Positions 56,001-61,135 of a stretch of 64,000 nucleotides of DNA are shown in pieces; position 1 is the first letter of the stretch; each line of letters starts with the position of its first letter. This DNA comes from Hofstenia miamia. Its lineage: Eukaryota > Xenacoelomorpha > Acoela. The notes under the pieces are model-generated. The model worked only from the letters and a program-made list of their open reading frames with translations, did not search any database and was not told where the DNA came from. The translations under genes and the position numbers were made by a program. The stretch covers positions 2,447,986 through 2,511,985 of the forward strand of contig SCFE01000025.1 of NCBI GenBank assembly GCA_004352715.1, given 5' to 3'.

Positions 56001-59000
56001 ACCTTCTTGGAGTGATATCATCAACGACATAAAGTATTGTGATTTTAATAGCAAAGATTATAATATGTTTTAGAGGGTTGTTTGGTTTTGAAACCACTCA
56101 GAAGGCGGCACATGAAAATAAGTTAGAAGTCAAATTTTTTACCGCACAAACAATTTATTATTTAGTGAGTAAAATTTTTAATGTTATTGTATAATTTCCT
56201 AACTTAAAAGATAATTATAATAATTCGACTTCCATTAATTGCGTTATTGATTAATTATTTTTCATTGGATGATGGCTTCAACTTTTTCTTAAAACTTTGC
56301 TAAACATTTGTAACTTTTGTGCAAATATCTAAATAAGTACAAATTAATCTACAAACTAACCTAAACTCATGAAAATATAATAAAAATAAAAATAAAATTA
56401 CAAATGAAAATTTAAGTTTCCGCTACTCATTACCTTTTCTGAATATCCAAAGGTATTTCGATCGTCAACCAGGTTTTATTTTTTAATCCTTTTGAATTTG
56501 TTAAGCTTTATTTTACGAACTTTCAATGGCAGCCTACTCCATAAATTGCCTTATATATGATTACACATTTGAATTAATAAAATACTAATTAATGATCACG
56601 TTTACAGTTATTTTTAATGTGTCTGCATTTTTTTGAAACACCCTGTACGTGTAATTAGGAAATTCTTAGTTTGCTGTATTTTTGAAAGAGTAGTTGTATT
56701 ACTTGAATTTATGATATCATTTGTAGAGAATAAAACTATAAAATTACTTGCTATGGAGGAAACGTATTAATTATTGACTGGGCAATGTAAAGAACAAAGT
56801 CTATTTTTGATTCTAATTGTATGTTTTTCTAATTATAAACATTTTCAAAATTCGTGAAGAACATTCTCTTGATAGTGCACAAGGGAATTTGTGCAAAATT
56901 GGGTATTTAGGTACTAAAATTGTACTTGTAATGATACATTTAACACAGTTGGTCAGTGAAGAGTTACTTGTAACTGAAGGAAACTGATTACAACTAAAGA
57001 TTGTGAAGTTTTAATGTGAAAGTTGATTGATTTGAAAATATATCCAATGTATTTAGATATTTTTTGCATTGTCATTTTCCGCTTTGTTTTTTGATGGTTA
57101 TTTCTACTGTGTGCACTTATTCCACATTGTTCCCCGTAGTCAGATGCTCATGCGAGTGCTTCAAGCAGTCACTTTGAATGGTATGATGTTAATTCTTGTT
57201 ATTTTGAAATCACAAATCGCAAAATTTAAATATAATAATAATAATAATAATAAAATGACTTTATTTAAAACTGAATAACAAAATTATTAAAAATTAAAAG
57301 AAGTAAAACAAATATTACAGGGGCAGAGAAGAAACTTTTTACATGTATATGAATTATCATATTCAGTGCTTAAGAAGTTTAATTAGATCGCAATGGTACA
57401 TAAAATGAAATGTTACGAAAGATGTCAAAATCATAAATATCATGTAATAATGCATTGAACACCGCCATATCATTATATTGACACAAAAGTGATATTGGAA
57501 GTAAATTTAGAGCAATAAGTTTATGATTATAATCAGAAATTTCGGATACCTACTTAGTACAACTTCCTTGAAAACCATACAGAAGACGCATACATCAAGA
57601 TGGATAAAATCATTGTTTTATAAAGAGTAATTTTGGTAGATGTATTGGTGATATATTGCAAAGAACAACGTAAAAACATAAAAACACGATTGCATTTTAC
57701 TAGTTTGTGAGACCAGTATAAGTCATTTCTGACATAAACACCCAAATCTCGCACTAACGAACTAGGGCAAACATCGATATCTTTAGCAAATTGTTGAAGA
57801 GACCTAGTAATATTTCCAAACATAATCCATTCAAATTTGTCAGAATTAAACGCTTGTGAAACTAATATAATACCGACCTTTTTATAGATTAGTTTAATGT
57901 ACATGCGGATTCTTATTTCAAAAATGTCACTATTTCTAATTTCATATTCTTGATCTGCATTTATTTCAAAAGTATGTTTCCAATAGTGTGCATTCTTAAG
58001 TGGTCTTATACCACTTTTTGACGACCTAAATTTTTCAGAAATAACCTTTTTCATTATTCTTTGAATCATCCAAACTTTCATATAGAAGTAGAGGTGAACG
58101 TGTGGTTGGCTGGCAGGCACTGTATTGATAAAGGCTATGCAAATTTACATGTGAGGTATCCATTTTGCTAATAAACTACGCAAACTATAAACTAATTATT
58201 GTAGGCCTCCTTCGACCGGGCATTGTAATTGAGGTTTTTTATTGTTTGTATATATCTGTCTTACATGATGGAGTATAGCTATCATTTAACAGCGAACAGA
58301 TGAGCAAATGAGCATATTAGCACCCTACCAAATTAAGCAAATGAATTCGCTTCTGACCTAATGTGCTTTCATTTCAGTCAAAGCTATTCCTTGCTACTAA
58401 TTGTTATGTAGTCATATAAAAATTATATATCTATAGATAAAGTATATGCTAGTCTGTAATGTAAGGAAATTTTTTTAGGCAAATCATTGCTCTTAGTTGC
58501 TGTGCTTGGCGTTTTGATCATCTGGATATATGCTGTTGCAGGGTTTGCGTTTGTTCGTTATGCATTTATTGATGACGACGGGCTCTACTGCAACACCATG
58601 CTTCAATGTTTTGTTACTTCACTTAGATTTGGCATTATTGAGGGAATACAAAATGTAAGTTATTCATCTTGCAATAGTCTGATACTATAGAATAGCAATT
58701 GAATTATCAAATTCTTCCTCAAAAATGTTGCCCTCATATTTACCTTGCAAAGATTTTTTTCCAAAGTGACAATTTTCAATATCTACAATTGAATAAATTT
58801 TTTATATTGAAAGCATTACAAATTCTTTTACGAATATGAAGTCTTAGTAATCTGAAACGATCGTATATTGATAGAATCTATGTGATATGTGTCATACAAC
58901 TTATTTTCGTGTAAAATAATCCTTTCAAATTAGATGACATCTAAATTACTAGTTTATGTTTTATTTTATCATGATTTTGAAAAATCATATAAACAAAATC

Positions 59001-59019
59001 ACATCGTTTTCGATGTGTT

Positions 59020-59060
<41 letters not shown>

Positions 59061-60252
59061 TATTGATAAACAAGTTGTCACAATGATCATACATCTAGCA
59101 GATATCCTGTGTTATTTCTTCTAGAGAAGGTGCTATGGTAAATGACAATATAATCCCTATCAAAAATTTGTCATTTCGCAATATTCCACTTCTTAGTACT
59201 ATCCGATTTAATCAAATTTTATTTCTTCGTAGAGAAATTTGCATTAGCTAATTTTTTTATCTCCCTAATTTACTAAGGCTAGATAAGAAACTACTTCTTC
59301 ATCTGGTTTGGAATTAGAATTAATACGGTAGAATCTAAGCGAACGTCGATAATAGCCATCATCTAATTGTGTTTCAATATTTAATTCTCAATTTTCATTC
59401 AATTACAAAATCTATTCATTTAAATGAATTTTGCTTATTCAAAAAAATGTTTTATTCTTTGATTTAGTGAAGTAACTTGAACAAATGTATATTTTTAAAA
59501 TTTGTGAATTTTTCACTAATAATATCTTAATCATGTTTCAAAGTTTTAGCAACTTAAAACAAAAAATTCAAGAAAATTACGAACTTATGCCTACCAAATT
59601 CTATGTCCCAATGTTGTTTCTTTTAAATTACTTTGTTTAATAATTTATCTGTGTTTTAAAATAAAAGATTATGAATAAATACTTTTTTTAGTATGTTTTC
59701 AAGTTTCCATGGCTGTGTGCTTTAAATAAATTTGTTAATAGTCTTATTTAATTTATTATTTGTTGCGTAAGTAAATGAGAGAAATTTGCTGGACAAATTA
59801 TTCTCATCCTTCATGTATTAATAATACCTAAATATTGGCTCAAAATGCTATATTTAGCAATTAATTGAACTTAGTTGCATAGATTTTGCTAAAATTAGGA
59901 AGAGCATTCTAAGAGATAAGGATTTGATTTCTTAGAGGTGTATGAGTAACATTGGCATTAATACACAAAGTTAAATGTAATTGGTATGTTTATTTCTTAG
60001 TATGTGGGAATCCCTGCAAAGTACGCCAGTTTTAATCATTACACTGTCAGAATGCTGTATGATGTGACGTTCTTTATCATCTTCGTCACAATCCTAATGA
60101 ACATCATCTTTGGTATCATTGTCGACACATTTAGCGAGTTGAGAAATATCAAATGGGAGACTGACCAAGACATGAAGAACTTCTGTTTCATCTGTAGCAG
60201 AAGTAATTACGATTTTGAACATTATGGCCAGGTATATATTGATTATTCATAA
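490..60252 (+). CDS. IP3 receptor/ryanodine receptor-superfamily channel, 5' partial, about 45 exons
   Basis: A giant multi-exon gene for a predicted endoplasmic-reticulum Ca2+-release channel-type protein. Exons with matched phases encode, in order, an MIR/beta-trefoil N-terminus, an IP3-binding-core-like alpha domain, a long RIH/RIH-associated helical solenoid and a C-terminal six-helix channel ending in a CFIC motif. About 2,240 residues are visible; canonical IP3 receptors have about 2,700. No SPRY or RyR repeats are seen, so the architecture is IP3R-like, although parts of the S4-S6 region read more like RyR. The start codon lies outside the window, and roughly 60-80 residues between the second trefoil and the alpha domain are missing, probably in the 4005-5004 gap. 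A 14-3-3 gene lies inside the intron spanning that gap. Exon coordinates are given in the block entries. Family assignment is firm; IP3R orthologue versus separate paralogue is open, because the pore filter and part of the IP3 site are not conserved. Confidence 0.9.
895..1521. mobile_element. Mariner-type non-autonomous element with TA duplication
   Basis: Inverted termini TACAGGGTGACAAGTATG (left) and the complement of a CACCCTGTA end (right) match over about 28 bp (22 identities) and are flanked by TA at 893-894 and 1522-1523, as for Tc1/mariner insertions. The 627-bp body has no transposase. It carries a 106-codon open frame on the minus strand (1058-1378) of unknown nature. It lies in the intron between the first two channel exons. 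Confidence 0.7.
1560..1892 (+). pseudogene. DDE transposase C-terminal remnant (Tc1/mariner/IS630 type)
   Basis: One frame reads [14 protein letters not shown] up to about 1690. After a frameshift a second frame reads [14 protein letters not shown] and [11 protein letters not shown] followed by [13 protein letters not shown]. This is the typical end of IS630/mariner-family DDE transposases (a P..RPIE.FW block followed by a QL.SRI helix). The remnant is broken by the frameshift near 1690, lacks the N-terminal two thirds and is intronic. It adjoins, but appears separate from, the 895-1521 element. Confidence 0.65.
4005..5004. other. Assembly gap, exactly 1000 N
   Basis: The round length suggests a placeholder rather than a measured gap. 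A channel exon runs into its left edge. The missing end of the second beta-trefoil, and possibly the first exon of the 14-3-3 gene, may lie in it. Confidence 0.95.
5005..7952. other. AT-rich intronic/intergenic stretch, no gene seen
   Basis: Between the gap and the duplicated 14-3-3 exon region. Only short unconserved open frames are present (for example 7275-7472 and 7687-7926 on +, 6125-6370 on -). I looked for the missing 14-3-3 first exon and the missing channel exon here and found neither. Confidence 0.6.
7953..8194 (+). repeat. Partial duplicate of the 14-3-3 exon region (second copy 8615-8854)
   Basis: About 240 bp from AGTATAGCTATGTAATTTTT to GTTGCAAAGATGGAT is repeated about 660 bp downstream with small indels. 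The copy includes the acceptor TTTAG and the first 38 bases (8157-8194) of the 14-3-3 exon, coding [12 protein letters not shown], then diverges. It is a truncated pseudo-exon. A reverse-transcriptase fragment lies between the copies. Confidence 0.85.
8352..8594 (-). mobile_element. Non-LTR retrotransposon reverse-transcriptase fragment
   Basis: The minus-strand frame reads [20 protein letters not shown] followed by LLP and [10 protein letters not shown], the usual tail of CR1/Jockey-like reverse transcriptases (a block R..KW...DY.ERL..L.LLPL with DLI). It is short and intronic, with no promoter, endonuclease or poly-A tail visible. It sits between the two copies of the partially duplicated 14-3-3 exon. 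Confidence 0.55.
8817..19380 (+). CDS. 14-3-3 protein (first exon missing)
   Basis: Phosphoserine/threonine-binding adaptor of the cytosol. Exons: 8817-9022, 9781-9899, 14808-14950, 18539-18733 and a possible tail exon 19355-19380 (DVIEIPH, stop). The joins are in phase: AT/G at the second junction and G/GT at the third. The protein keeps [65 protein letters not shown] and [19 protein letters not shown]. The phosphopeptide-binding Lys/Arg/Arg-Tyr residues are therefore present. The first visible exon begins AA ATG after TTTAG, so its start residue is probably an internal Met (the E-M-V-E of helix 2). The helix-1 exon (about 20 residues) is not found and may lie in the 4005-5004 gap. Without the tail exon the frame reads on to a stop at about 18759. 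The gene is on the same strand as the channel gene and inside one of its introns. Confidence 0.9.
10486..10500. repeat. Dispersed motif CTAAAGCCGCGCCTG
   Basis: This 15-mer next to a poly-C run also occurs at 15882-15896 and, inverted, at 15374-15388, always beside C- or G-rich runs. It is part of the same dispersed repeat family as the 15.3-15.9 kb inverted repeat. Confidence 0.7.
10788..11217. repeat. Near-identical direct copies flanking a 9-N gap
   Basis: The sequence GTAAAAGAGTTTACCAGTTA onward at 10788-11001 is repeated at 11011-11217 with a few differences (one substitution, short indels), separated only by N at 11002-11010. This pattern suggests two overlapping contigs or haplotypes that were not merged rather than a biological tandem duplication. 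Confidence 0.8.
11680..13175. repeat. About 470-bp tandem repeat (3 copies plus partial) with palindromes
   Basis: Copies start at about 11680, 12098, 12568 and 13041 (the last is partial). The second and third are almost identical with a 470-bp period; the first is shorter by about 50 bp. Each full unit carries two exact 18-bp palindromes, TGGGACATATATGTCCCA (12325-12342) and TGGGACACATGTGTCCCA (12405-12422, repeated at about 12875), plus a near-palindrome GGGACACATATGACCC. Open frames on both strands here (12086-12391, 12556-12861) are by-products of the repeat. It lies in the second 14-3-3 intron. Confidence 0.9.
15312..15958. repeat. Large inverted repeat (about 320-bp arms) with C/G-run centre
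   Basis: The left arm starting AACAATGTTGAATCGTCCGT is the near-exact reverse complement of the right arm ending ACGATTCAACATTGTT at 15958. The centre is CCCCC-N-GGGGG at about 15633, and the right arm ends at a 21-N gap (15959-15979). Nearly identical arms, the central N and the adjacent gap point to an assembly artefact at a repeat edge. A real fold-back element is the alternative. The mirrored open frames at 15293-15499 (-) and 15771-16010 (+) are the same sequence. Confidence 0.85.
16281..16519. mobile_element. hAT-type MITE with 8-bp target duplication
   Basis: Terminal inverted repeats TAGAGAGTGACA (left) and its near-complement TGCCACTCTCTA (right). Flanks are TTGTAAAC (16273-16280) and TTGTAAGC (16520-16527), an 8-bp target duplication with one mismatch, as expected for hAT elements. 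Subterminal runs of ACCCGA/CGGGT motifs occur near both ends. There is no coding capacity. It is intronic to the 14-3-3 gene. Confidence 0.7.
20331..20362. repeat. (AT)n microsatellite
   Basis: Sixteen AT dinucleotides, about 80 bp upstream of the acceptor of the channel exon at 20443. Confidence 0.95.
20443..26779 (+). CDS. Channel gene, IP3-core alpha-domain/RIH block
   Basis: Exons 20443-20517, 20560-20691, 20855-21040, 26048-26170, 26320-26439 and 26582-26779, all phase 0. The first reads [20 protein letters not shown], the counterpart of [20 protein letters not shown] of IP3R1. Basic residues that bind IP3 phosphates in IP3R1 (R504, K508, R511; Y567, R568, K569) correspond to K, K and R in [10 protein letters not shown] and to S, R and K in [12 protein letters not shown], so most are kept and the tyrosine is not. 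Further blocks are [40 protein letters not shown] and [13 protein letters not shown], all typical of the RIH region. The exon 26582-26779 includes a stretch, [15 protein letters not shown], that I cannot align. The intron 20518-20559 is 42 bp, whereas 21041-26047 is 5 kb. Confidence 0.88.
21325..21995. repeat. Region with degenerate TTCGAAT/ATCGATTC motif runs
   Basis: A CAGGGTGGGACTTGA-like edge is followed by AATCGATTC, and clusters of TTCGAAT variants occur at 21655-21700 and 21930-21975. This resembles the subterminal repeats of hAT-type elements, but I could not define clean termini or a target duplication. Intronic. Confidence 0.35.
22890..23590 (-). other. Unassigned open segments, possible decayed gene
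   Basis: Two adjacent minus-strand segments read open with protein-like composition. One is 22890-23228 (112 codons, including [16 protein letters not shown] and [16 protein letters not shown]). The other is about 23400-23590 ([20 protein letters not shown] and FMHLEEF). Hydrophobic segments are present, but I recognise no family. This could be a relic of a membrane-protein gene or chance open frames within a 5-kb channel intron. Confidence 0.2.
25473..25793. mobile_element. hAT-type MITE with perfect 8-bp target duplication
   Basis: Terminal inverted repeats CAGACTTGTCAACGAG (left) and CTCGTTGATAAGTCTG (right) are flanked by CATCAGAA at 25465-25472 and again at 25794-25801, a perfect 8-bp target duplication. 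The 321-bp body carries many subterminal GGCTCG/GCTCGG motifs and no transposase. It lies in the 5-kb channel intron 21041-26047. Confidence 0.85.
27615..27736. mobile_element. Small element with inverted ends and GCCCGG motifs (tentative)
   Basis: CATTGGTGCGAGGCA at 27615-27629 mirrors TGCCTCGATCCAATAG at 27721-27736. The interior carries GGCCCAAGCCCGGCCCA and AGCCCGGTCC. It resembles the two hAT MITEs in style (CpG-rich subterminal motifs), but no target duplication could be confirmed. Intronic, just upstream of the exon at 27802. Confidence 0.35.
27802..31278 (+). CDS. Channel gene, RIH solenoid block 2
   Basis: Exons 27802-27934, 27973-28082, 28129-28251, 29078-29219, 30311-30404 and 31014-31278. 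Markers: [15 protein letters not shown] (IP3R1 ENLPYDLRASFCRLM), [38 protein letters not shown] and [19 protein letters not shown] (IP3R1 TKLKIIEILQFILNVRLDY). Two introns are tiny: 27935-27972 (38 bp) and 28083-28128 (46 bp). The exon ending 30404 is followed by GCAAGT, not GT. Only a GC-AG intron keeps the frame and gives a gap-free family alignment across the junction; the neighbouring GT at 30409 puts the next exon out of frame. Confidence 0.88.
28994..29056. repeat. (AT)n-(GCAT)n microsatellite
   Basis: A run of AT dinucleotides passes into ATGCATGCATGCATGCATAC, ending about 20 bp before the acceptor of the exon at 29078. Confidence 0.9.
31997..34483 (+). CDS. Channel gene, RIH solenoid block 3
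   Basis: Exons 31997-32241, 33150-33273, 34103-34153 and 34322-34483. Phases 2, 0, 0, 0; the split codon at the first junction gives GGA. Contents: [60 protein letters not shown] and [20 protein letters not shown], aligning to the IP3R segments around ALQLLFRHFSQ, LLRNMGAHAVVLELL and AHEFLQNFCAGNQQNQ. The last exon ends EMAEALTE at phase 0, which fits either of the two alternative following exons (34623 or 38936). Confidence 0.88.
33948..33995. repeat. 48-bp near-perfect inverted repeat (hairpin)
   Basis: CTAGCCATGGACTTCTAAAT at the left and its near-complement ending TCTATGGACTAG at the right form 24-bp arms with almost no loop and about three mismatches. It lies about 110 bp upstream of the acceptor at 34103, inside an intron. 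Confidence 0.85.
34623..34861 (+). CDS. Channel gene, alternative exon A
   Basis: After TTTTAG the frame reads [20 protein letters not shown] and continues through [34 protein letters not shown] and [12 protein letters not shown]. It aligns along its length with exon B at 38936-39162 (shared VF, C, VP.LL..L, KV, N.P.K.NQA.V.K) and with the single IP3R segment that begins VF/IF....LC. It therefore looks like a duplicated, mutually exclusive exon. A donor at 34862 (GTATGC) gives the phase 2 needed to join the exon at 39646. The stronger-looking donor at 34855 (GTAAAA) gives phase 1 and would lead to an early stop. Read-through stops at about 34886. Alternatives: a poison/terminal exon or a dying copy. 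Confidence 0.75.
35390..36090. repeat. Dispersed repeat with an ATTAGTT..TGAG.TATGAGCGC core
   Basis: Three related copies: at 35390-35433 in forward orientation, and at about 35560-35605 and 36036-36090 in reverse. They share a T-rich ATTAGTT, GAGTTATGAGCGC-like core and A/T runs. They look like parts of an old transposon in the 4-kb intron between alternative exons A and B. The rest of 36091-38935 shows nothing recognisable. Confidence 0.4.
36091..38935. other. Intron sequence, no feature recognised
   Basis: AT-rich DNA between the dispersed repeat and alternative exon B. I see only short unconserved frames (for example 38390-38590 on -). Confidence 0.6.
38936..43822 (+). CDS. Channel gene, RIH-associated block with alternative exon B
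   Basis: Exons 38936-39162 (alternative B), 39646-39727, 42667-42851 and 43453-43822. Exon B reads [20 protein letters not shown] and [14 protein letters not shown], ending at phase 2. The next reads [20 protein letters not shown] plus LLATCAE (IP3R1 RASFQTL then MYHIHLVELLAVCTE). The third reads [20 protein letters not shown] and [14 protein letters not shown] (IP3R1 [20 protein letters not shown]). The fourth starts at the split codon AT/G ([14 protein letters not shown]) and ends [11 protein letters not shown] at phase 0. Alignment to IP3R is continuous. A decayed Tc1 transposon sits in the intron 39728-42666 on the opposite strand. Confidence 0.87.
41036..41870 (-). pseudogene. Decayed Tc1-like transposase
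   Basis: On the minus strand, reading from about 41790 down, several frames successively give a helix-turn-helix ([20 protein letters not shown]), [49 protein letters not shown] and finally [10 protein letters not shown] near 41060. These are the ordered landmarks of Tc1-family transposases: paired HTH, first catalytic Asp in FSDES, and the MVWG and QD.A..H blocks. Frameshifts between blocks make it inactive. Related edge sequences GGCCGAATACACTTTTCC (about 41830) and GGCCGAATTCTTTTTTCCAG (about 42028) may be terminal remnants. Confidence 0.85.
44106..44129. repeat. (AT)n microsatellite
   Basis: About twelve TA repeats, shortly upstream of the channel exon at 44168. Confidence 0.9.
44168..50714 (+). 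CDS. Channel gene, central/late solenoid block
   Basis: Exons 44168-44369, 44710-44857, 45316-45469, 45630-45786, 46339-46436, 46972-47149, 47734-47844, 48106-48240, 48612-48761, 48929-49030 and 50556-50714. Markers: [27 protein letters not shown] (IP3R1 KLCIKVLQTLREMM), [20 protein letters not shown] (IP3R1 QCHLDKEGASNLVIDLIM), [19 protein letters not shown], a Ser/Lys-rich segment (46972-47844) with no family match, [39 protein letters not shown] and [16 protein letters not shown]. Phases agree at every junction except within 45316-45469. There an apparent extra A in the A-run at 45420-45423 breaks the frame that both neighbours require, which may be an assembly error. Donors at 47150 (GTTTGA) and 50715 (GTTAGA) are weak. 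Confidence 0.82.
44874..45131. repeat. (TC)n run, 208-N gap, (AT)n run
   Basis: A CT/TC microsatellite (44874-44913) runs into N at 44914-45121, followed by a short AT run. The assembly evidently failed in a composite microsatellite inside the intron 44858-45315. The open frames reported across it are N artefacts. Confidence 0.95.
49031..50555. other. Intron; includes degenerate ATCGAA-motif patch
   Basis: No gene is seen. At about 49800-49890 a patch of CGACTAATCGAATCGAAATC-type motifs (repeats of ATCGA) stands out from the AT-rich background and resembles the subterminal motif runs of the MITEs in this window. Termini were not defined. Confidence 0.4.
50715..52850. other. Intron, no feature recognised
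   Basis: AT-rich sequence with short unconserved open frames only (for example 51734-51922, 51971-52168, 52268-52468 on +). The flanking exons join in phase 0, and their product aligns continuously with the RyR/IP3R family, so no missing exon is indicated. Confidence 0.55.
52851..60252 (+). CDS. Channel gene, transmembrane/pore block and C-terminus
   Basis: Exons 52851-52986, 53491-53621, 53677-53846, 53962-54054, 55884-56033, 56074-56164, 57057-57180, 58479-58654 and 60001-60252, all in phase. The pre-channel part has [20 protein letters not shown] (IP3R1 [20 protein letters not shown]). Membrane helices: [49 protein letters not shown] with linker [34 protein letters not shown]; and [20 protein letters not shown]. 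The filter region reads [14 protein letters not shown] instead of GGGVGD/GGGIGD. The last exon ends [20 protein letters not shown], two more residues, then TAA at 60250-60252. A GT at 60232 could be a donor, but no continuing exon is found. The AATAAA at 60339 supports termination here. IP3R/RyR normally continue with a paired-histidine motif and a tail. Confidence 0.87.
54055..55883. other. Intron, no gene seen
   Basis: AT-rich intron with a small 10-bp stem hairpin (GGCTAAGAAA at about 55290 and TTTCTTAGCC at about 55310). No coding or mobile-element signal was recognised. Confidence 0.5.
57231..57253. repeat. (AAT)n microsatellite
   Basis: Seven TAA/AAT units, about 50 bp downstream of the donor at 57181. 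Confidence 0.9.
57554..58130 (-). pseudogene. Non-LTR retrotransposon reverse-transcriptase remnant
   Basis: A 188-codon minus-strand frame contains [39 protein letters not shown] and [20 protein letters not shown]. These are the standard post-catalytic blocks of CR1/Jockey-type reverse transcriptases (a KCE.M.FG.. stretch, LG...D..L.W..H, and LYK..I.P.L.Y...VW). Upstream catalytic motifs, endonuclease and ORF1 are absent, so it is a 5'-truncated fragment. It lies antisense in the channel intron 57181-58478. It may belong to the same family as the fragment at 8352-8594, which covers a segment slightly further toward the C-terminus. Confidence 0.85.
58655..60000. other. Intron within the pore region, no exon seen
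   Basis: Separates the pore-helix exon from the S6 exon. It holds an (AT)n microsatellite at 59022-59063 and AT-rich sequence. I searched it for an exon encoding a GGG(V/I)GD filter and saw none. The two flanking exons already give a filter loop of normal length. Confidence 0.6.
59022..59063. repeat. (AT)n microsatellite
   Basis: About twenty AT units with one interruption, in the intron between the pore-helix and S6 exons. Confidence 0.9.
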
Positions 60253-60338
60253 ATTGTCATAGATCTACATATATGTATATATAGTTTTTCACATGCTGGG
60301 ATACTTTAATTCTAATGTATATATTTTAATTTTGTGTC

Positions 60339-60344
60339 AATAAA
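60339..60344 (+). promoter_or_regulatory. Probable polyadenylation signal AATAAA of the channel gene
   Basis: AATAAA lies 87 bp after the TAA at 60250-60252. It supports the last exon ending the gene here, but AT-rich DNA yields this hexamer often. Confidence 0.5.
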
Positions 60345-60487
60345 TGTTCTCATTTCTTGAAAATGTAAACATCAAATTAAAAATGTAATTTTCAAAAAAA
60401 ATGTCTCCAAAAATCTATTGATACTAATTACTTGGCGTTTTTTCTTCAAATGTTGCTAATTACTTTGTTTTTAAAATGCACTACCAA

Positions 60488-60509
60488 ATATATATATATA
60501 TATATATAA
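60488..60509. repeat. (AT)n microsatellite
   Basis: Eleven TA units in the convergent intergenic interval between the channel and PAL genes. Confidence 0.9.
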
Positions 60510-61080
60510 TTGTTTTTTAAGTAGGCCTAGTGTTTTAGTAAACACTATTGCTCAAACATACACATATAACACATATATGTATTATATGTCATCTTTGGAT
60601 ATTTTTTAATTATTATATGGAATTTTAAGTTTGTACTATACTTGTAGTAGGTTTGGGGAAGTAAACTGAGACGATTCAGCTACAGCATTTTTGCTAATTC
60701 ACCCGCAAAAATTTTGTCGCTTTGACCCTCTGATTTTGAATTCCTAATTTCTTGTTAGTATTCTTTGCATTAAGTTTATGCTTATTGAGCACTAATTTAA
60801 CTCTAAAAAGTACATATTAAGGGTTTTTAGCACAACTGCATAGTAGAGTTCGAACAGAATACGGTATTTACAATTTAAAAAGCTTATAGCTAAGAAATAT
60901 TAATGCTATAGATCACCTAAGCAATGCTAAATGATATGCTAGACACGATCGCATACAAAGTAGGTCAAACCAATCATTTTATTTATTACATTTTCACATT
61001 TCAATTCGTCAATTTCAATTTCTTTATTCTTTTATGACTTTTACGATTGTTATTATGACTGTTTCATTGCTGTTGATAAA

Positions 61081-61090
61081 TTTATTTATT
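61081..61090 (-). promoter_or_regulatory. Probable polyadenylation signal of the PAL gene
   Basis: Overlapping AATAAA hexamers on the minus strand about 45-55 bp beyond the PAL stop codon, consistent with a short 3' UTR. Confidence 0.6.
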
Positions 61091-61135
61091 GATATTAATT
61101 TTAACATTTTTAAACAACATGTAAGAGTCTTTGCA

